64,000 bases of DNA, taken from assembly GCA_036960565.1 (NCBI GenBank), contig JBALXQ010000010.1:57820-121819 (forward strand), read 5' to 3'. The notes beneath the pieces were generated by a model. The model worked only from the letters and a program-made list of their open reading frames with translations, searched no databases and was not told the DNA's origin. Of this stretch, positions 16,607 through 25,382 are shown one piece after another; the first letter of the stretch is position 1; every line of letters starts with the position of its first letter. The position numbers were made by a program, and so were the translations under genes. This stretch comes from Bermanella sp036960565 (GTDB lineage Bacteria > Pseudomonadota > Gammaproteobacteria > Pseudomonadales > Oceanobacteraceae).

Positions 16607-18232
16607 TTAAGCCGCTTCGGTATTCAGCTTAAGTAGTGTCTTGGCTTTTGCCAATACTTCAGTTGCGGTGTCTTTATTAAAGGCAGCCATGCAGAACTTA
16701 TCAGGGCGCACCAACATCATGGTAATGTCGCCACTGTCTTGAGATTCTTTTTCAATTAAGCGGTTGCCCGACATGAAATTCTTAAACAATCCCTGTTGAT
16801 CCTGCGCCCATTGGTTTTCATTATGGGTGTCACCTATGGCTAGGGTGACGGTGCTTAATTGGCGCCAGTCAGCCAGAGTATCGCTATCAATTTCTTGTGC
16901 TGGGTCGCAGTTGTAACCGATAATAGAGAAGCCATTACCCAGTAACTCATCTAATAATATCTCTTCACCCGAGTTAACTTTCAATTTAGGCTGAACGATT
17001 AATTGTCCTGTAATGGCATTTTCACCAGGATCTACCACTAGGCCTTTATCTAGGCTCCTTGAAAACATGGAGCGGGCTAGGTTGTTTACAAAATCTTTGC
17101 TGGCTTCTTCATCTTTTTGTAAAGCAAAGAAAAATCCGTCTCGCATTTTGGCTTTTTCTATATCTATGGGTTGAATGGTTTCACCCAGGTTAAGGGCAAA
17201 ATCAATGAGTTCTTGTGCATGTTCTCGACGTTCTAGCTGGTAGCTTTCTAATATGGATTCATCTAACTGACCGTTACACACCATTGCCAGTTTCCATGAC
17301 AAGTTGCGTATATCACGGAAGCCACTGTTTAGGCCTTGACCAGCAAACGGAGGTGTTAGGTGAGCCGCATCGCCCACTAGGAATACACGTTCATCTTGCC
17401 ATTTGTCTGCATTTAACGCGTTAAAATTGTAAACCACCTTTCTGAAAACATTTACCTGAGAGGTATCGGTATAGGGTGCAATAATACTGTTAATCACATC
17501 ATCATTTAGCATGTCGGCTGGTTGCTCTCCTGGCATTAACATCCATTCCCAGCGGCGGTGGTTATTATTTTTCTTAATGGTCATACCCGGGCGCTTAGTA
17601 TCACAAAAGAAATGCGCGGGTAAGGTGTTGGCAAGTCCTGGATCAATGGTGTCGATGACCAGCCAAGGGAATTCATTGCTCTTACCAATCATGGTTGAGC
17701 CCAATTGTTTACGTACAGTAGAGTGAGCGCCATCGGCGCCTACAATATATTTAGCATCAATTTTTATGGCCTCGCCCTGGGCGTTTTTACCATAAACGGT
17801 CACGCCGTTTTCATCTTGTTCGTAACGCTCAAGTTCATGACTAAACCAGGCTTTGATATTGCCACGACGAGCTAATGTACCTGAAACAATACGGTCAACA
17901 ATGGCTTGGTCAAAGGTATTAAAGAAGGTGAAACCATAAGGTTTGCCGATAGTGCCTGTTTCAAATTTGAAAAGTGTTTCGCCTTCGCCGTTGCTGTATT
18001 CGGTGGTATGAACATCACTGCACATTTCATCAATTACATCTCCAATCACACCTGCAGCCTGATAGGTGCGCAGCGCTTCGCTATCAATGCCAATCGCACG
18101 GGGCAGCTCCATGGTTTCTGACAGCTTCTCAAGCAAAATGCTGTCTACGCCAGATTGGCTAAGAAGATGGGCGAGTGTCAGTCCAGCAGGGCCAGCGCCA
18201 ACAATCACAACAGAGGTATTAAAATTTTTCAT
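16607..18232 (-). CDS. FAD-dependent aromatic-ring monooxygenase (PheA/MhpA-like)
   Basis: The protein has the Rossmann motif VVIVGAGPAGLTLAHLLSQSG, the DG motif (GADGAHSTVRKQLG) and the second FAD motif VFLVGDAAHLTPPFAGQGLN. These define the PHBH/phenol-hydroxylase-type class A flavin monooxygenases. A thioredoxin-like C-terminal domain (about 410-541) fits the MhpA/TetX-like two-domain layout. An upstream in-frame start at 18307 exists, but the ATG at 18232 gives a Met five residues before the Rossmann strand and has AGGG upstream. Likely substrates are phenolic or 3-hydroxyphenylpropionate-like compounds, but this is not determined. It stands alone. Confidence 0.85.
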   Translation of the reverse strand: MKNFNTSVVIVGAGPAGLTLAHLLSQSGVDSILLEKLSETMELPRAIGIDSEALRTYQAAGVIGDVIDEMCSDVHTTEYSNGEGETLFKFETGTIGKPYGFTFFNTFDQAIVDRIVSGTLARRGNIKAWFSHELERYEQDENGVTVYGKNAQGEAIKIDAKYIVGADGAHSTVRKQLGSTMIGKSNEFPWLVIDTIDPGLANTLPAHFFCDTKRPGMTIKKNNNHRRWEWMLMPGEQPADMLNDDVINSIIAPYTDTSQVNVFRKVVYNFNALNADKWQDERVFLVGDAAHLTPPFAGQGLNSGFRDIRNLSWKLAMVCNGQLDESILESYQLERREHAQELIDFALNLGETIQPIDIEKAKMRDGFFFALQKDEEASKDFVNNLARSMFSRSLDKGLVVDPGENAITGQLIVQPKLKVNSGEEILLDELLGNGFSIIGYNCDPAQEIDSDTLADWRQLSTVTLAIGDTHNENQWAQDQQGLFKNFMSGNRLIEKESQDSGDITMMLVRPDKFCMAAFNKDTATEVLAKAKTLLKLNTEAA

Positions 18233-18675
18233 AGATATATTATTCCCTAGGCATTTTTCAAAGCTGCGCAGTACTGCTGTTAGCACAACTGTTGGGGCTG
18301 ACACCATTTACAGTGCAGCGACACAGAGGTTTTTATAAGAGGTTACGACTCTGATATGGCTAAAGTAGCACGTGATTTAGAATCAAAATCTGCTCTAGAT
18401 CAATACTTTTGCACAAGAGTGCAAAATAGGACGTTATGTATAAATTATATGCAAATACTGACTTACGAGGTGGGTTTTATGAATATAGAAGGCTGAGGCC
18501 GCTTTATTGCCGTGAGTATTGGCTGCTGGATGTGCTCGCTGGAATTGTGATTGGGTGGAGTCAGCAGCCTTTGAACCTGTTGAGTGAAATCAGGCCTATA
18601 TATAATTGGAATTAGTTTTGAGGCAAAATACTGGGCTTACATTTTTAATGTGTTTAGCTTTTTAGTTGGATCAAT
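18233..18675. other. Divergent intergenic region of monooxygenase
   Basis: About 440 bases between divergent genes. It contains one striking dyad (18407-18426, listed separately). No small gene is supported. Confidence 0.55.
18407..18426. promoter_or_regulatory. Operator-like dyad upstream of FAD monooxygenase
   Basis: TTTTGCAC and GTGCAAAA form a perfect 8-base inverted repeat around AAGA. It lies about 175 bp upstream of the monooxygenase start and 250 bp upstream of the small membrane protein gene. The symmetry suits a dimeric repressor or activator, but no regulator gene is next to it. Confidence 0.45.
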
Positions 18676-19035
18676 ATGAACAAATCACACCTTTACCTAA
18701 TAACGCTATTTATCATGTCTGTTGCCATGGGCGTGGCGGAAGTATTATTTAATAGCAGTGGCAATATGCTTTCCGACTCTAGCCAAACTCTGTGGGCGTT
18801 GGTTTTTATGATTGTCTCTATCATGTGGGCGCAGGCCGATACTGAACACAGTCAGTATGACAAGCCGTTTGATTTTGGTTTATTCATGTACCTGTTTTGG
18901 TATTTGTCTTTGCCTTATTACTTGTATCGTACTCGCGGGCTAGAAGGTCTGGTTTTATACTTGGGGTTTATGGCCTTGTGGCTTGGTCCTTGGATTACAG
19001 GTTTGGTAGCTTATACTTATGTGTATCAGGATTAA
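18676..19035 (+). CDS. Small membrane protein, 119 aa
   Basis: No family recognised. There are three or four membrane segments (HLYLITLFIMSVAMGVAEVL; TLWALVFMIVSIMWA; FGLFMYLFWYLSLPYYLY; LYLGFMALWLGPWITGLVAY). A short polar loop between them contains HSQYDKPFDFG. A clear terminator follows, so it is a separate transcript. Confidence 0.65.
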   Translation: MNKSHLYLITLFIMSVAMGVAEVLFNSSGNMLSDSSQTLWALVFMIVSIMWAQADTEHSQYDKPFDFGLFMYLFWYLSLPYYLYRTRGLEGLVLYLGFMALWLGPWITGLVAYTYVYQD

Positions 19036-19062
19036 CGGAAGCAGACATACTATTGGAATAAT

Positions 19063-19092
19063 CTCTATTTCCTTGTGCGGAAATAGAGTTTT
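19063..19092 (+). terminator. Rho-independent terminator
   Basis: A perfect 10-bp stem, CTCTATTTCC/GGAAATAGAG, with a 6-base loop is followed by TTTTGGGTTT. It lies 27 bases after the stop at 19035. Confidence 0.78.
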
Positions 19093-19200
19093 GGGTTTGG
19101 ACAAACGTAAAGTGTTAGCCGATTAGTAAGTAAAAAGCAGGCCTTGAAAAGTTAAAAGTGAGAAAATACTTTGTCTATGGGCAAGTCTGCTATGTCTTTT

Positions 19201-19995
19201 TTATCCTAAAGAAACTGCACTATTTTTATTAAGCCAGTCAATCATGATTTGTGAAATCTGTGGGAAATACGTGCCCCCTATGGTCCAGTGACAGGCATTT
19301 CTAACTTCACTTAACGTTGCCTTGTGGCCGTATTTATCGGCAATTTTTCGCTGAATTTTTATTGGGGTAATCTTGTCTTCTGTGCCGCCTATCACCAATA
19401 CCGGGCAGTTTGTATTGGAAGTATTCACCTTTGTAAGCGGGTTTTTATATAAAAACCACATGGCAATTTGCCAGGAGGCACGACCCGATTCTAATGTGAT
19501 TTCGGCTGCCAATTCTTTCTGAATTTCCTTTGGCTGTGAGTTGGCCACACCGTACTGAATATTTTTAAGGTTTAAGTTAGTAATTGATTTCCATAGTGGA
19601 AACTTAAATAAATTATGGCCAAGGGTTCGAATCACCGACCAGCTCCAAGAATGAATGCCAGCAGGTGCCGCGGATGATACCAGTATAAGTTTTTCACATT
19701 CGTGCCTAGCGGCAATCAACTGTGCCAGTAATCCACCTAACGAATGGCCAATCACGATGGGTTTTTTATCAAGTGAATTAATCAGGCTTGAAACGGCATT
19801 AACGTAATCGTCAATGCCTGATTTTTTAAGCCCTGCCCGAGCTGTTTTATTCATTTTCGGCAGTGGGTAATGAAAGGGTAGTCTTGGGGTGAAAACTTCA
19901 TAACCCTCATTTTCAAAGAAGCATCTTAGTTCTTTGAAAACATCAGGGGTACTCCACATACCGTGTATTAAAACAACCGGGGCAAGTTTATTCAT
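19201..19995 (-). CDS. Alpha/beta hydrolase, copy 1 of duplicated module
   Basis: An alpha/beta-hydrolase fold with the oxyanion segment VVLIHGMWSTP, the nucleophile elbow GHSLGG (Ser84), the late acid in IGGTEDKITP and the catalytic His in ACHWTIGG. It begins two bases after the stop of the Baeyer-Villiger monooxygenase gene, so the two are translationally linked. Known BVMO/esterase pairs oxidise a ketone to an ester and then hydrolyse it, and this pair probably does the same. It differs from copy 2 (22900-23688) at 13 of 262 aligned residues by my count, plus two extra C-terminal residues. Confidence 0.88.
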   Translation of the reverse strand: MNKLAPVVLIHGMWSTPDVFKELRCFFENEGYEVFTPRLPFHYPLPKMNKTARAGLKKSGIDDYVNAVSSLINSLDKKPIVIGHSLGGLLAQLIAARHECEKLILVSSAAPAGIHSWSWSVIRTLGHNLFKFPLWKSITNLNLKNIQYGVANSQPKEIQKELAAEITLESGRASWQIAMWFLYKNPLTKVNTSNTNCPVLVIGGTEDKITPIKIQRKIADKYGHKATLSEVRNACHWTIGGTYFPQISQIMIDWLNKNSAVSLG

Positions 19996-20057
19996 TTTTA
20001 GGCACTCGCTGTTTTTTTGGCGGTGTTATCAGGAGCTTTGTTTGCACCATGAAAGTC
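19207..20057. repeat. Near-identical 851-bp tract, copy 1
   Basis: This tract covers the hydrolase gene and the last ~60 bases of the BVMO gene. It is nearly identical to 22901-23751 in the same orientation. Similarity falls abruptly beyond both ends although the flanking genes are paralogous. That pattern suggests recent gene conversion within an older tandem duplication. Confidence 0.8.
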
Positions 20058-21530
20058 TACCAGTAAAGAATTTTTATCAAATTTTAATACGCCATCATTT
20101 AACTTACTGTGTTTAATGGCCAGTAAATCAGACATGTAAAAATCTTTATTGCACCAAGGAAACGAATCTCCTTGTTTGGGGAGTTTATCTTGTGCACGCA
20201 TTACATAACCGGATTTCAAACTTACTAAGCTTTCCGATTCATTGTTCTGGTTTTGTGATAAATATGGGAATACAGACTGGTGGTTATTTTTATCCATGAA
20301 ATTTAAAAGCCTGCAAACATAATCATAGCTTAACTCGGCTTTTAGTGTCCAAGACGCATTCGTATAGCCAAATATGGAGACCATATTAGGCATTTGACTG
20401 AACATCATTCCCTTGTAGTTGGTTAGGTTAGTAGCCTTAACCGGAACCCCATCAACTTCAAGATTCATGCCTCCCCACAACTGTAAATCCAGACCAGTGG
20501 CAGGTACAATCAGGTCAGCTTCAAGCTCTTCCCCTGTTTTTAGCAATATACCTTTTTTAGTAAACCGTGTAATTTCTTCGGTTTTAATACTCGCTTCGCC
20601 GCGCTTCACTGCCTCAAACATATCGTTGTCAGGGACCATGCACACTCGCTGATCCCAGGGCTCATATTTAGGGGTAAAGTGTTTTCCTACGTCTACTTGA
20701 TTACCCGCAGCTTTTTTAATGTCGCCAATAAGCATTTTTTTAGTAAACGTAGGAAAACGTTTTGATAGCCCATATGACAACTGCTGCAAACACACGTATT
20801 TAATGCGCATTATTTTATTGGTTAGATCAGCAGGTAGGAATTTCGATAATATTTTATACAAGGAGTCGGAGGCAGGTCGATTATAAAGATAAGCAGGGCT
20901 ACGTTGTAACATGGTTACATGAGCGGTTTTTTTAGCAATGGTGGGGACCACAGTAAATGCAGTGGCGCCACTGCCAATAACCACTACCTTTTTGTTGGAA
21001 TAATCGTAGTTCTCTGGCCATTTCTGCGGATGAATAATATCTCCAGTGAATTCATCAGATCCTTCAAACTTGGGTAAGTAGCCTTGTTCATAATTATAAT
21101 AGCCTGTGCAAGTTACTAAAAATTTGGCATGGATTAAATAGCTTTTTCCGTCTCCTTTAGTTGCTTGTAACTTCCAAACATTAAGGTTGGAATCCCAATT
21201 GGCCGAGGTGATTCTAGTTTGAAAGCGAATTTTCTCCCTAATGTTATTTTCATCCACCACTTCTTTTAGATAGGCATTAATACGTTTTGCCGAACCTATG
21301 TACTCGCGATGACGCCAAGGTTTGAAAGAGTAGGCAAAGGTGTACATGTCGGAATCGGATCTAAGTCCTGGGTATTTAAAGAAGTCCCAAGTACCTCCAA
21401 TGTTATCTCGGCTTTCAATCACTGCAAAGGTATCCCCTTTACGATTTTTTAACATGTTATAAGCCATGCCTATGCCGGAAATACCTGCTCCGATAATTAA
21501 TACATCTAGTTTTTCTGCTTGATCATTCAT
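19998..21530 (-). CDS. Baeyer-Villiger flavin monooxygenase, copy 1
   Basis: It contains the N-terminal FAD motif GAGISGIGMAYNML, the BVMO fingerprint FTGDIIHPQKWP (matching FxGxxxHxxxWP) and the NADPH-binding GSGATAFTVVPT. Length is 510 residues from the ATG at 21530, which has AGAGGT upstream. A longer frame starting at 21623 lacks support and would run through the shared operator. Typical class I BVMOs insert oxygen into cyclic or linear ketones. The hydrolase downstream suggests the ester product is cleaved. It is divergent from an AraC regulator, probably its activator. The true substrate is unknown. Confidence 0.9.
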   Translation of the reverse strand: MNDQAEKLDVLIIGAGISGIGMAYNMLKNRKGDTFAVIESRDNIGGTWDFFKYPGLRSDSDMYTFAYSFKPWRHREYIGSAKRINAYLKEVVDENNIREKIRFQTRITSANWDSNLNVWKLQATKGDGKSYLIHAKFLVTCTGYYNYEQGYLPKFEGSDEFTGDIIHPQKWPENYDYSNKKVVVIGSGATAFTVVPTIAKKTAHVTMLQRSPAYLYNRPASDSLYKILSKFLPADLTNKIMRIKYVCLQQLSYGLSKRFPTFTKKMLIGDIKKAAGNQVDVGKHFTPKYEPWDQRVCMVPDNDMFEAVKRGEASIKTEEITRFTKKGILLKTGEELEADLIVPATGLDLQLWGGMNLEVDGVPVKATNLTNYKGMMFSQMPNMVSIFGYTNASWTLKAELSYDYVCRLLNFMDKNNHQSVFPYLSQNQNNESESLVSLKSGYVMRAQDKLPKQGDSFPWCNKDFYMSDLLAIKHSKLNDGVLKFDKNSLLVDFHGANKAPDNTAKKTASA

Positions 21531-21603
21531 ACATACCTCTGTTTCTTTTTTGTTGTTATGGCTTGTTGTTATCCTTATAAAGTAATCAAAGTTAGTGGAA
21601 TTT

Positions 21604-21624
21604 AAAATATCTCTTCCTGTCAAT
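21604..21624. promoter_or_regulatory. Conserved operator candidate, module copy 1
   Basis: A 21-base stretch containing ATATCTCTTCCTGTCAAT is identical at 25306-25326, in the equivalent divergent intergenic region. The surrounding bases are only partly conserved (AGTAATCAAA on the left, GGCCATACT on the right). The AraC pair flanking these regions is the obvious candidate for binding. Confidence 0.6.
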
Positions 21625-21678
21625 CGTTAACATTTTTGGCCATACTAGCTATTTGTAATCAGGTGCAGGTAAGACGAA

Positions 21679-22692
21679 ATGTCGCAGAAGCGCTCTATCA
21701 TTGGCTTAATCCCCTTAATAAATTTATTTGAAAGCCGTGGGCATGATCCTGTGCCCCTGCTTGATAAACATGACATTAGCCTGGATACCATGGTGGGAAG
21801 CGCAGTGATTGAGTCTCAGGTGGAACTTGAAATAGCAGCGGATATAATGGAACGGTTGAATGAACCATTATTGGGTCTTGAAGTGGGAAGACAAATTAAT
21901 TTCACTTCTTACGGGACGCTGGCCATGTTAATGATGACGGCCCCAACCATTATAGATATGTGTCGAATAGGGGTTCAGTTTCAGTCGCTATCCTTGCTAT
22001 TTTCTCACGCTACATTACACCAAGAAAAGGACTGGGTTGAGATACGCTATACCTTACCAGAGTGCAAAAATGAAATTAGAGACTTTATAGCCGATCGGGA
22101 TTTTCTGGGTGCTTATGTTTTTATTCGGGAGATATTATCAGCCCCTAAAGCCATGTTGCTGGCTAACGGAGTGGCGAGACCTAAACCGAAGGGCGCACAA
22201 CTAAAAAAGTATTCTCAGATACTCGGCTTTAATCCAGAATTCGATCAGCCCTATAACTGGTTTCGTATTCCTATTAACATTGTTAGGCAAAAAATAAAAC
22301 ACGCTAACCCTCTAGTACATAAACACTATTTACTTCAGGCGTATGAACAAATGGGAGAATTTTCTCCTGATAAAGATGATGCGGTTGCGCAAGTTCGCCA
22401 GGTAGTGGCGGGGTATGAGAGTCATTTTCCCACTTTACCCGAAATCGCTAAAACTTTGGGTAAAAGTGACCGAACCCTAAGGCGAAAGCTAAAAGATTCG
22501 GGAGTGAGTTATCGTGAAATTCTTGATGACCATAAAAAGAAACGGGCTCTGGATATGTTGAAGCATAAAAATATGAGTATCAGTTCACTCACCGAATCTT
22601 TAGGCTATACGGAAGCTGCCAGTTTTTTACGGGCCTTTAAACGCTGGACTGGGCAAACACCCAAGCAATATATAAGAGCTCAGCTGAAGTAG
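21679..22692 (+). CDS. AraC-family regulator with arabinose-binding-like domain, copy 1
   Basis: The N-terminal ~190 residues match the domain seen in OruR/ArgR-like and steroid- or alkane-linked AraC regulators (VELEIAADIMERLNEPLLGLEVG; SYGTLAMLMMTAPT). The C-terminal AraC helix-turn-helix (about 245-335) contains LPEIAKTLGKSDRTLRRKLK and LGYTEAASFLRAFKRWTG. It is divergent from the BVMO/hydrolase operon and shares a conserved intergenic element with its paralogue at 25383. It probably activates that operon in response to the substrate. Effector unknown. Confidence 0.88.
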   Translation: MSQKRSIIGLIPLINLFESRGHDPVPLLDKHDISLDTMVGSAVIESQVELEIAADIMERLNEPLLGLEVGRQINFTSYGTLAMLMMTAPTIIDMCRIGVQFQSLSLLFSHATLHQEKDWVEIRYTLPECKNEIRDFIADRDFLGAYVFIREILSAPKAMLLANGVARPKPKGAQLKKYSQILGFNPEFDQPYNWFRIPINIVRQKIKHANPLVHKHYLLQAYEQMGEFSPDKDDAVAQVRQVVAGYESHFPTLPEIAKTLGKSDRTLRRKLKDSGVSYREILDDHKKKRALDMLKHKNMSISSLTESLGYTEAASFLRAFKRWTGQTPKQYIRAQLK

Positions 22693-22899
22693 TGGGATGG
22701 TAGTGTCTACGTTTGTGAAATTGATAATTGTTTTTATAGTGAAAATTAAAGGAATGAAAACTAGAGAGAAATGGAAAAGCTAAACGCAAGAGCGATGTCC
22801 TAGGTCTGGTATCGTTTAGCTAATTTTATTAGGAAAAGGAATAAGATCGATTTAAGTTTTTCCAGTCATAAATACTTTTATTAAAAAAACAGTGGAACT

Positions 22900-23688
22900 T
22901 CAAGAAACTGCGTTATTTTTATTAAGCCAGTCAATCATGGTTTGTGAAATCTGTGGGAAATACGTGCCCCCTATGGTCCAGTGACAAGCATCTCTAACTT
23001 CACTTAACGTTGCCTTATGGCCATATTTATCAGCAATTTTTCGCTGAATTTTTATTGGGGTGATCTTGTCTTCTGTGCCGCCTATCACCAATACGGGGCA
23101 GTTTGTATTGTAAGTATTCACCTTTGTAATCGGGTTTTTATATAAAAACCACATGGCAATTTGCCAGGATGCACGACCCGATTCTAATGTGATTTCGGCT
23201 GCCAATTCTTTCTGCACTTCCTTTGGCTGTGAGTTGGCCACACCGTACTGAATATTTTTAAGGTTTAAGTTAGTAATTGATTTCCATAGTGGAAACTTAA
23301 ATAAATTATGGCCAAGGGTTCGAATCACCGACCAGCTCCAAGAATGAATGCCAGCAGGTGCCGCGGATGATACCAGTATAAGTTTTTCACATTCGTGCCT
23401 AGCGGCAATTAACTGTGCCAGTAATCCACCTAACGAATAGCCAATCACGATGGGCTTTTGATCAAGTGAATTAATGACGTTTGAAACGGCATTAACGTAA
23501 TCGTCAATGCCAGATTTTTTAAGCCCTGCCCGAGCTGTTTCATTCATTTGCGGCAGTGGGTAATGAAAGGGCAGTCTTGGGGTAAAGACTTCATAACCCT
23601 CATTTTCAAAGAAGTATCTTAGTTCTTTGAAAACATCAGGGGTGCTCCACATACCATGTATTAAAACAACCGGGGCAAGTTTATTCAT
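22900..23688 (-). CDS. Alpha/beta hydrolase, copy 2 of duplicated module
   Basis: Same fold and catalytic residues as the copy at 19201, with the nucleophile elbow reading GYSLGG instead of GHSLGG. It is two bases downstream of BVMO copy 2, as in copy 1. The nucleotide sequence is nearly identical to copy 1 over an 851-bp tract, far more than the adjoining BVMO and AraC pairs. The function is presumably the same ester hydrolysis step. Both copies look intact. Confidence 0.87.
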   Translation of the reverse strand: MNKLAPVVLIHGMWSTPDVFKELRYFFENEGYEVFTPRLPFHYPLPQMNETARAGLKKSGIDDYVNAVSNVINSLDQKPIVIGYSLGGLLAQLIAARHECEKLILVSSAAPAGIHSWSWSVIRTLGHNLFKFPLWKSITNLNLKNIQYGVANSQPKEVQKELAAEITLESGRASWQIAMWFLYKNPITKVNTYNTNCPVLVIGGTEDKITPIKIQRKIADKYGHKATLSEVRDACHWTIGGTYFPQISQTMIDWLNKNNAVS

Positions 23689-23751
23689 TTTTAGGCACTC
23701 GCTACTTTTTTGGCGGTGTTATCAGGAGCTTTGTTAGCACCATGAAAGTCG
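22901..23751. repeat. Near-identical 851-bp tract, copy 2
   Basis: Counterpart of 19207-20057: same length, same orientation, with sharp ends in both copies. The inner end falls about 60 bases inside the BVMO coding sequence, at the C-terminal NKAPDNTAKK residues. Confidence 0.8.
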
Positions 23752-25217
23752 GCTAATAAAGCGTTTTTATCAAAGACCAGTACACCATCGTCCAGTTTAC
23801 TGCGTTTTATTTTCAGTAAGTCGGTAAAGTAAAAGTCTTTACTGGACCAAGGAAATGCAGTGCCCTGTTTGGGTAGGTCGTTTTTGGCACGCTGCACATA
23901 ACCCGATGTTAACGATACCAAGGCTGCCGATTCACTTTCTTCAGTCTGATAGGGAAAGACCGACTTGAATTTTTTATCTTCCATGAAATTTAACAGACGG
24001 CAAATATAGCCATAGCTTATTTCGGCTTTTACGGTCCATGAGCTGGTAGTGGAACCAAATACGGTGACCATATTTGGTATCTGGCTAAACATCAAACCCT
24101 TGTAATTGGTGATGCTATTGGGGGGAACTGGAACACCGTCAACTGAGATATTCATGCCACCCCAGAATTGCATTTTTAATCCTGTGGCCGTCACAATAAG
24201 GTCGGCACTGAGCTCTTCACCATTTTTAAGTAAAATTCCCTTTTTGGTAAAGCGTTTTATTTCTTCGGTTCTAATGCTGGCATCACCGCATTTAATCGCC
24301 TCAAACATATCGTTGTCGGGCACCATACATACTCTTTGATCCCAAGGCTTATAGCTGGGGGAGAAATGTTTATCCACATCAACTTGGTTGTTAGATGCCT
24401 TGCGCACGCCCTTCAATAAAAGTTTTCTAGTTAAATTTGGAAAGCCTTTTGACATGCCGTATATGGCCCCTAATAAACTAAGATATTTCATGCGCATAAT
24501 ACGGTTGGTTAAACCAGCGGGTAAAAATTTTGATAAAATGGTGTATAGACCATCAGTAGATGGACGGCTGAACACATAGCCTGGACTGCGTTGTAACATG
24601 GTGATGTGAGCCGTGTCTTTTGCCATAGTGGGTACTACGGTAAAGGCGGTGGCGCCACTGCCAATGACGATGACATTTTTATTCTTGTAGTCATAATTCT
24701 CAGGCCATTTTTGGGTGTGAATGATGTCACCCTTAAAGTCTTCACTCCCTTCAAACTTGGGCGAATACCCGCCCTCATAATCGTAGTAGCCAGTACAGGT
24801 AATTAAAAATTTGGTTTCAATTAGGTAAGTGTTTCCATCCCGTTTAGTGGCTACCAGGGTCCAAGTATTGGTCTGTGAACTCCAATCAGCGCTGGTGATA
24901 CGGGTTTGAAAACGAATTTTCTCTTCAATATTATGCTCTTCAACTAATTCGTTCAGGTATCCCTTAAGTCGCTCGGCGGAACCAATATATTCACTGCTGC
25001 GCAATGGCTTAAACGAGTAAGCATAGGTGTACATGTCAGAGTCGGTGCGAAGCCCTGGGTATTTAAAATAATCCCAGGTGCCGCCAATGTTGTCACGGCT
25101 CTCAATTACCGCAAAGGAATCCCCTTTACGATTTTTTAACATGTTATAGGCCATGCCGAGTCCTGCTATGCCGGCTCCTATAATTAGTATATCTAGTTTC
25201 TCTGTTTGATTACTCAT
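23691..25217 (-). CDS. Baeyer-Villiger flavin monooxygenase, copy 2
   Basis: It has the FAD motif GAGIAGLGMAYNML, the BVMO fingerprint FKGDIIHTQKWP and the NADPH motif GSGATAFTVVPT. Length is 508 residues. It is paralogous to the gene at 19998, at perhaps 70% identity by eye, so the two copies may have different substrate ranges while sharing an almost identical hydrolase. It is divergent from AraC copy 2. The start is supported by AGAGGCG upstream of the ATG at 25217. Confidence 0.9.
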   Translation of the reverse strand: MSNQTEKLDILIIGAGIAGLGMAYNMLKNRKGDSFAVIESRDNIGGTWDYFKYPGLRTDSDMYTYAYSFKPLRSSEYIGSAERLKGYLNELVEEHNIEEKIRFQTRITSADWSSQTNTWTLVATKRDGNTYLIETKFLITCTGYYDYEGGYSPKFEGSEDFKGDIIHTQKWPENYDYKNKNVIVIGSGATAFTVVPTMAKDTAHITMLQRSPGYVFSRPSTDGLYTILSKFLPAGLTNRIMRMKYLSLLGAIYGMSKGFPNLTRKLLLKGVRKASNNQVDVDKHFSPSYKPWDQRVCMVPDNDMFEAIKCGDASIRTEEIKRFTKKGILLKNGEELSADLIVTATGLKMQFWGGMNISVDGVPVPPNSITNYKGLMFSQIPNMVTVFGSTTSSWTVKAEISYGYICRLLNFMEDKKFKSVFPYQTEESESAALVSLTSGYVQRAKNDLPKQGTAFPWSSKDFYFTDLLKIKRSKLDDGVLVFDKNALLADFHGANKAPDNTAKKVASA

Positions 25218-25305
25218 ACACGCCTCTGCTGTTTTCTTTGTTGTTATGGCCTTGTGGTTAGGCCTTATTGTTGTGCATTAAAAGTAATCAAAATTAGGTA
25301 GATTA

Positions 25306-25326
25306 AAAATATCTCTTCCTGTCAAT
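25306..25326. promoter_or_regulatory. Conserved operator candidate, module copy 2
   Basis: Identical over 21 bases to 21604-21624 in the other BVMO/AraC divergent region, in a setting that is otherwise only partly conserved. It is the likely regulator or polymerase contact site. Confidence 0.6.
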
Positions 25327-25382
25327 TACTAGCATTATAGGCCATACTGGCCAAACTAGTGGATATAAAGGGGGAGGGTTAG

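Noticed and set aside
18233..18307. N-terminal extension of the FAD monooxygenase
   Set aside because: The FAD-binding Rossmann strand starts within a few residues of the ATG at 18232, which has its own upstream AGGG.
21531..21623. N-terminal extension of BVMO copy 1
   Set aside because: It covers the conserved operator-like element, and copy 2 starts at the equivalent of the shorter form.
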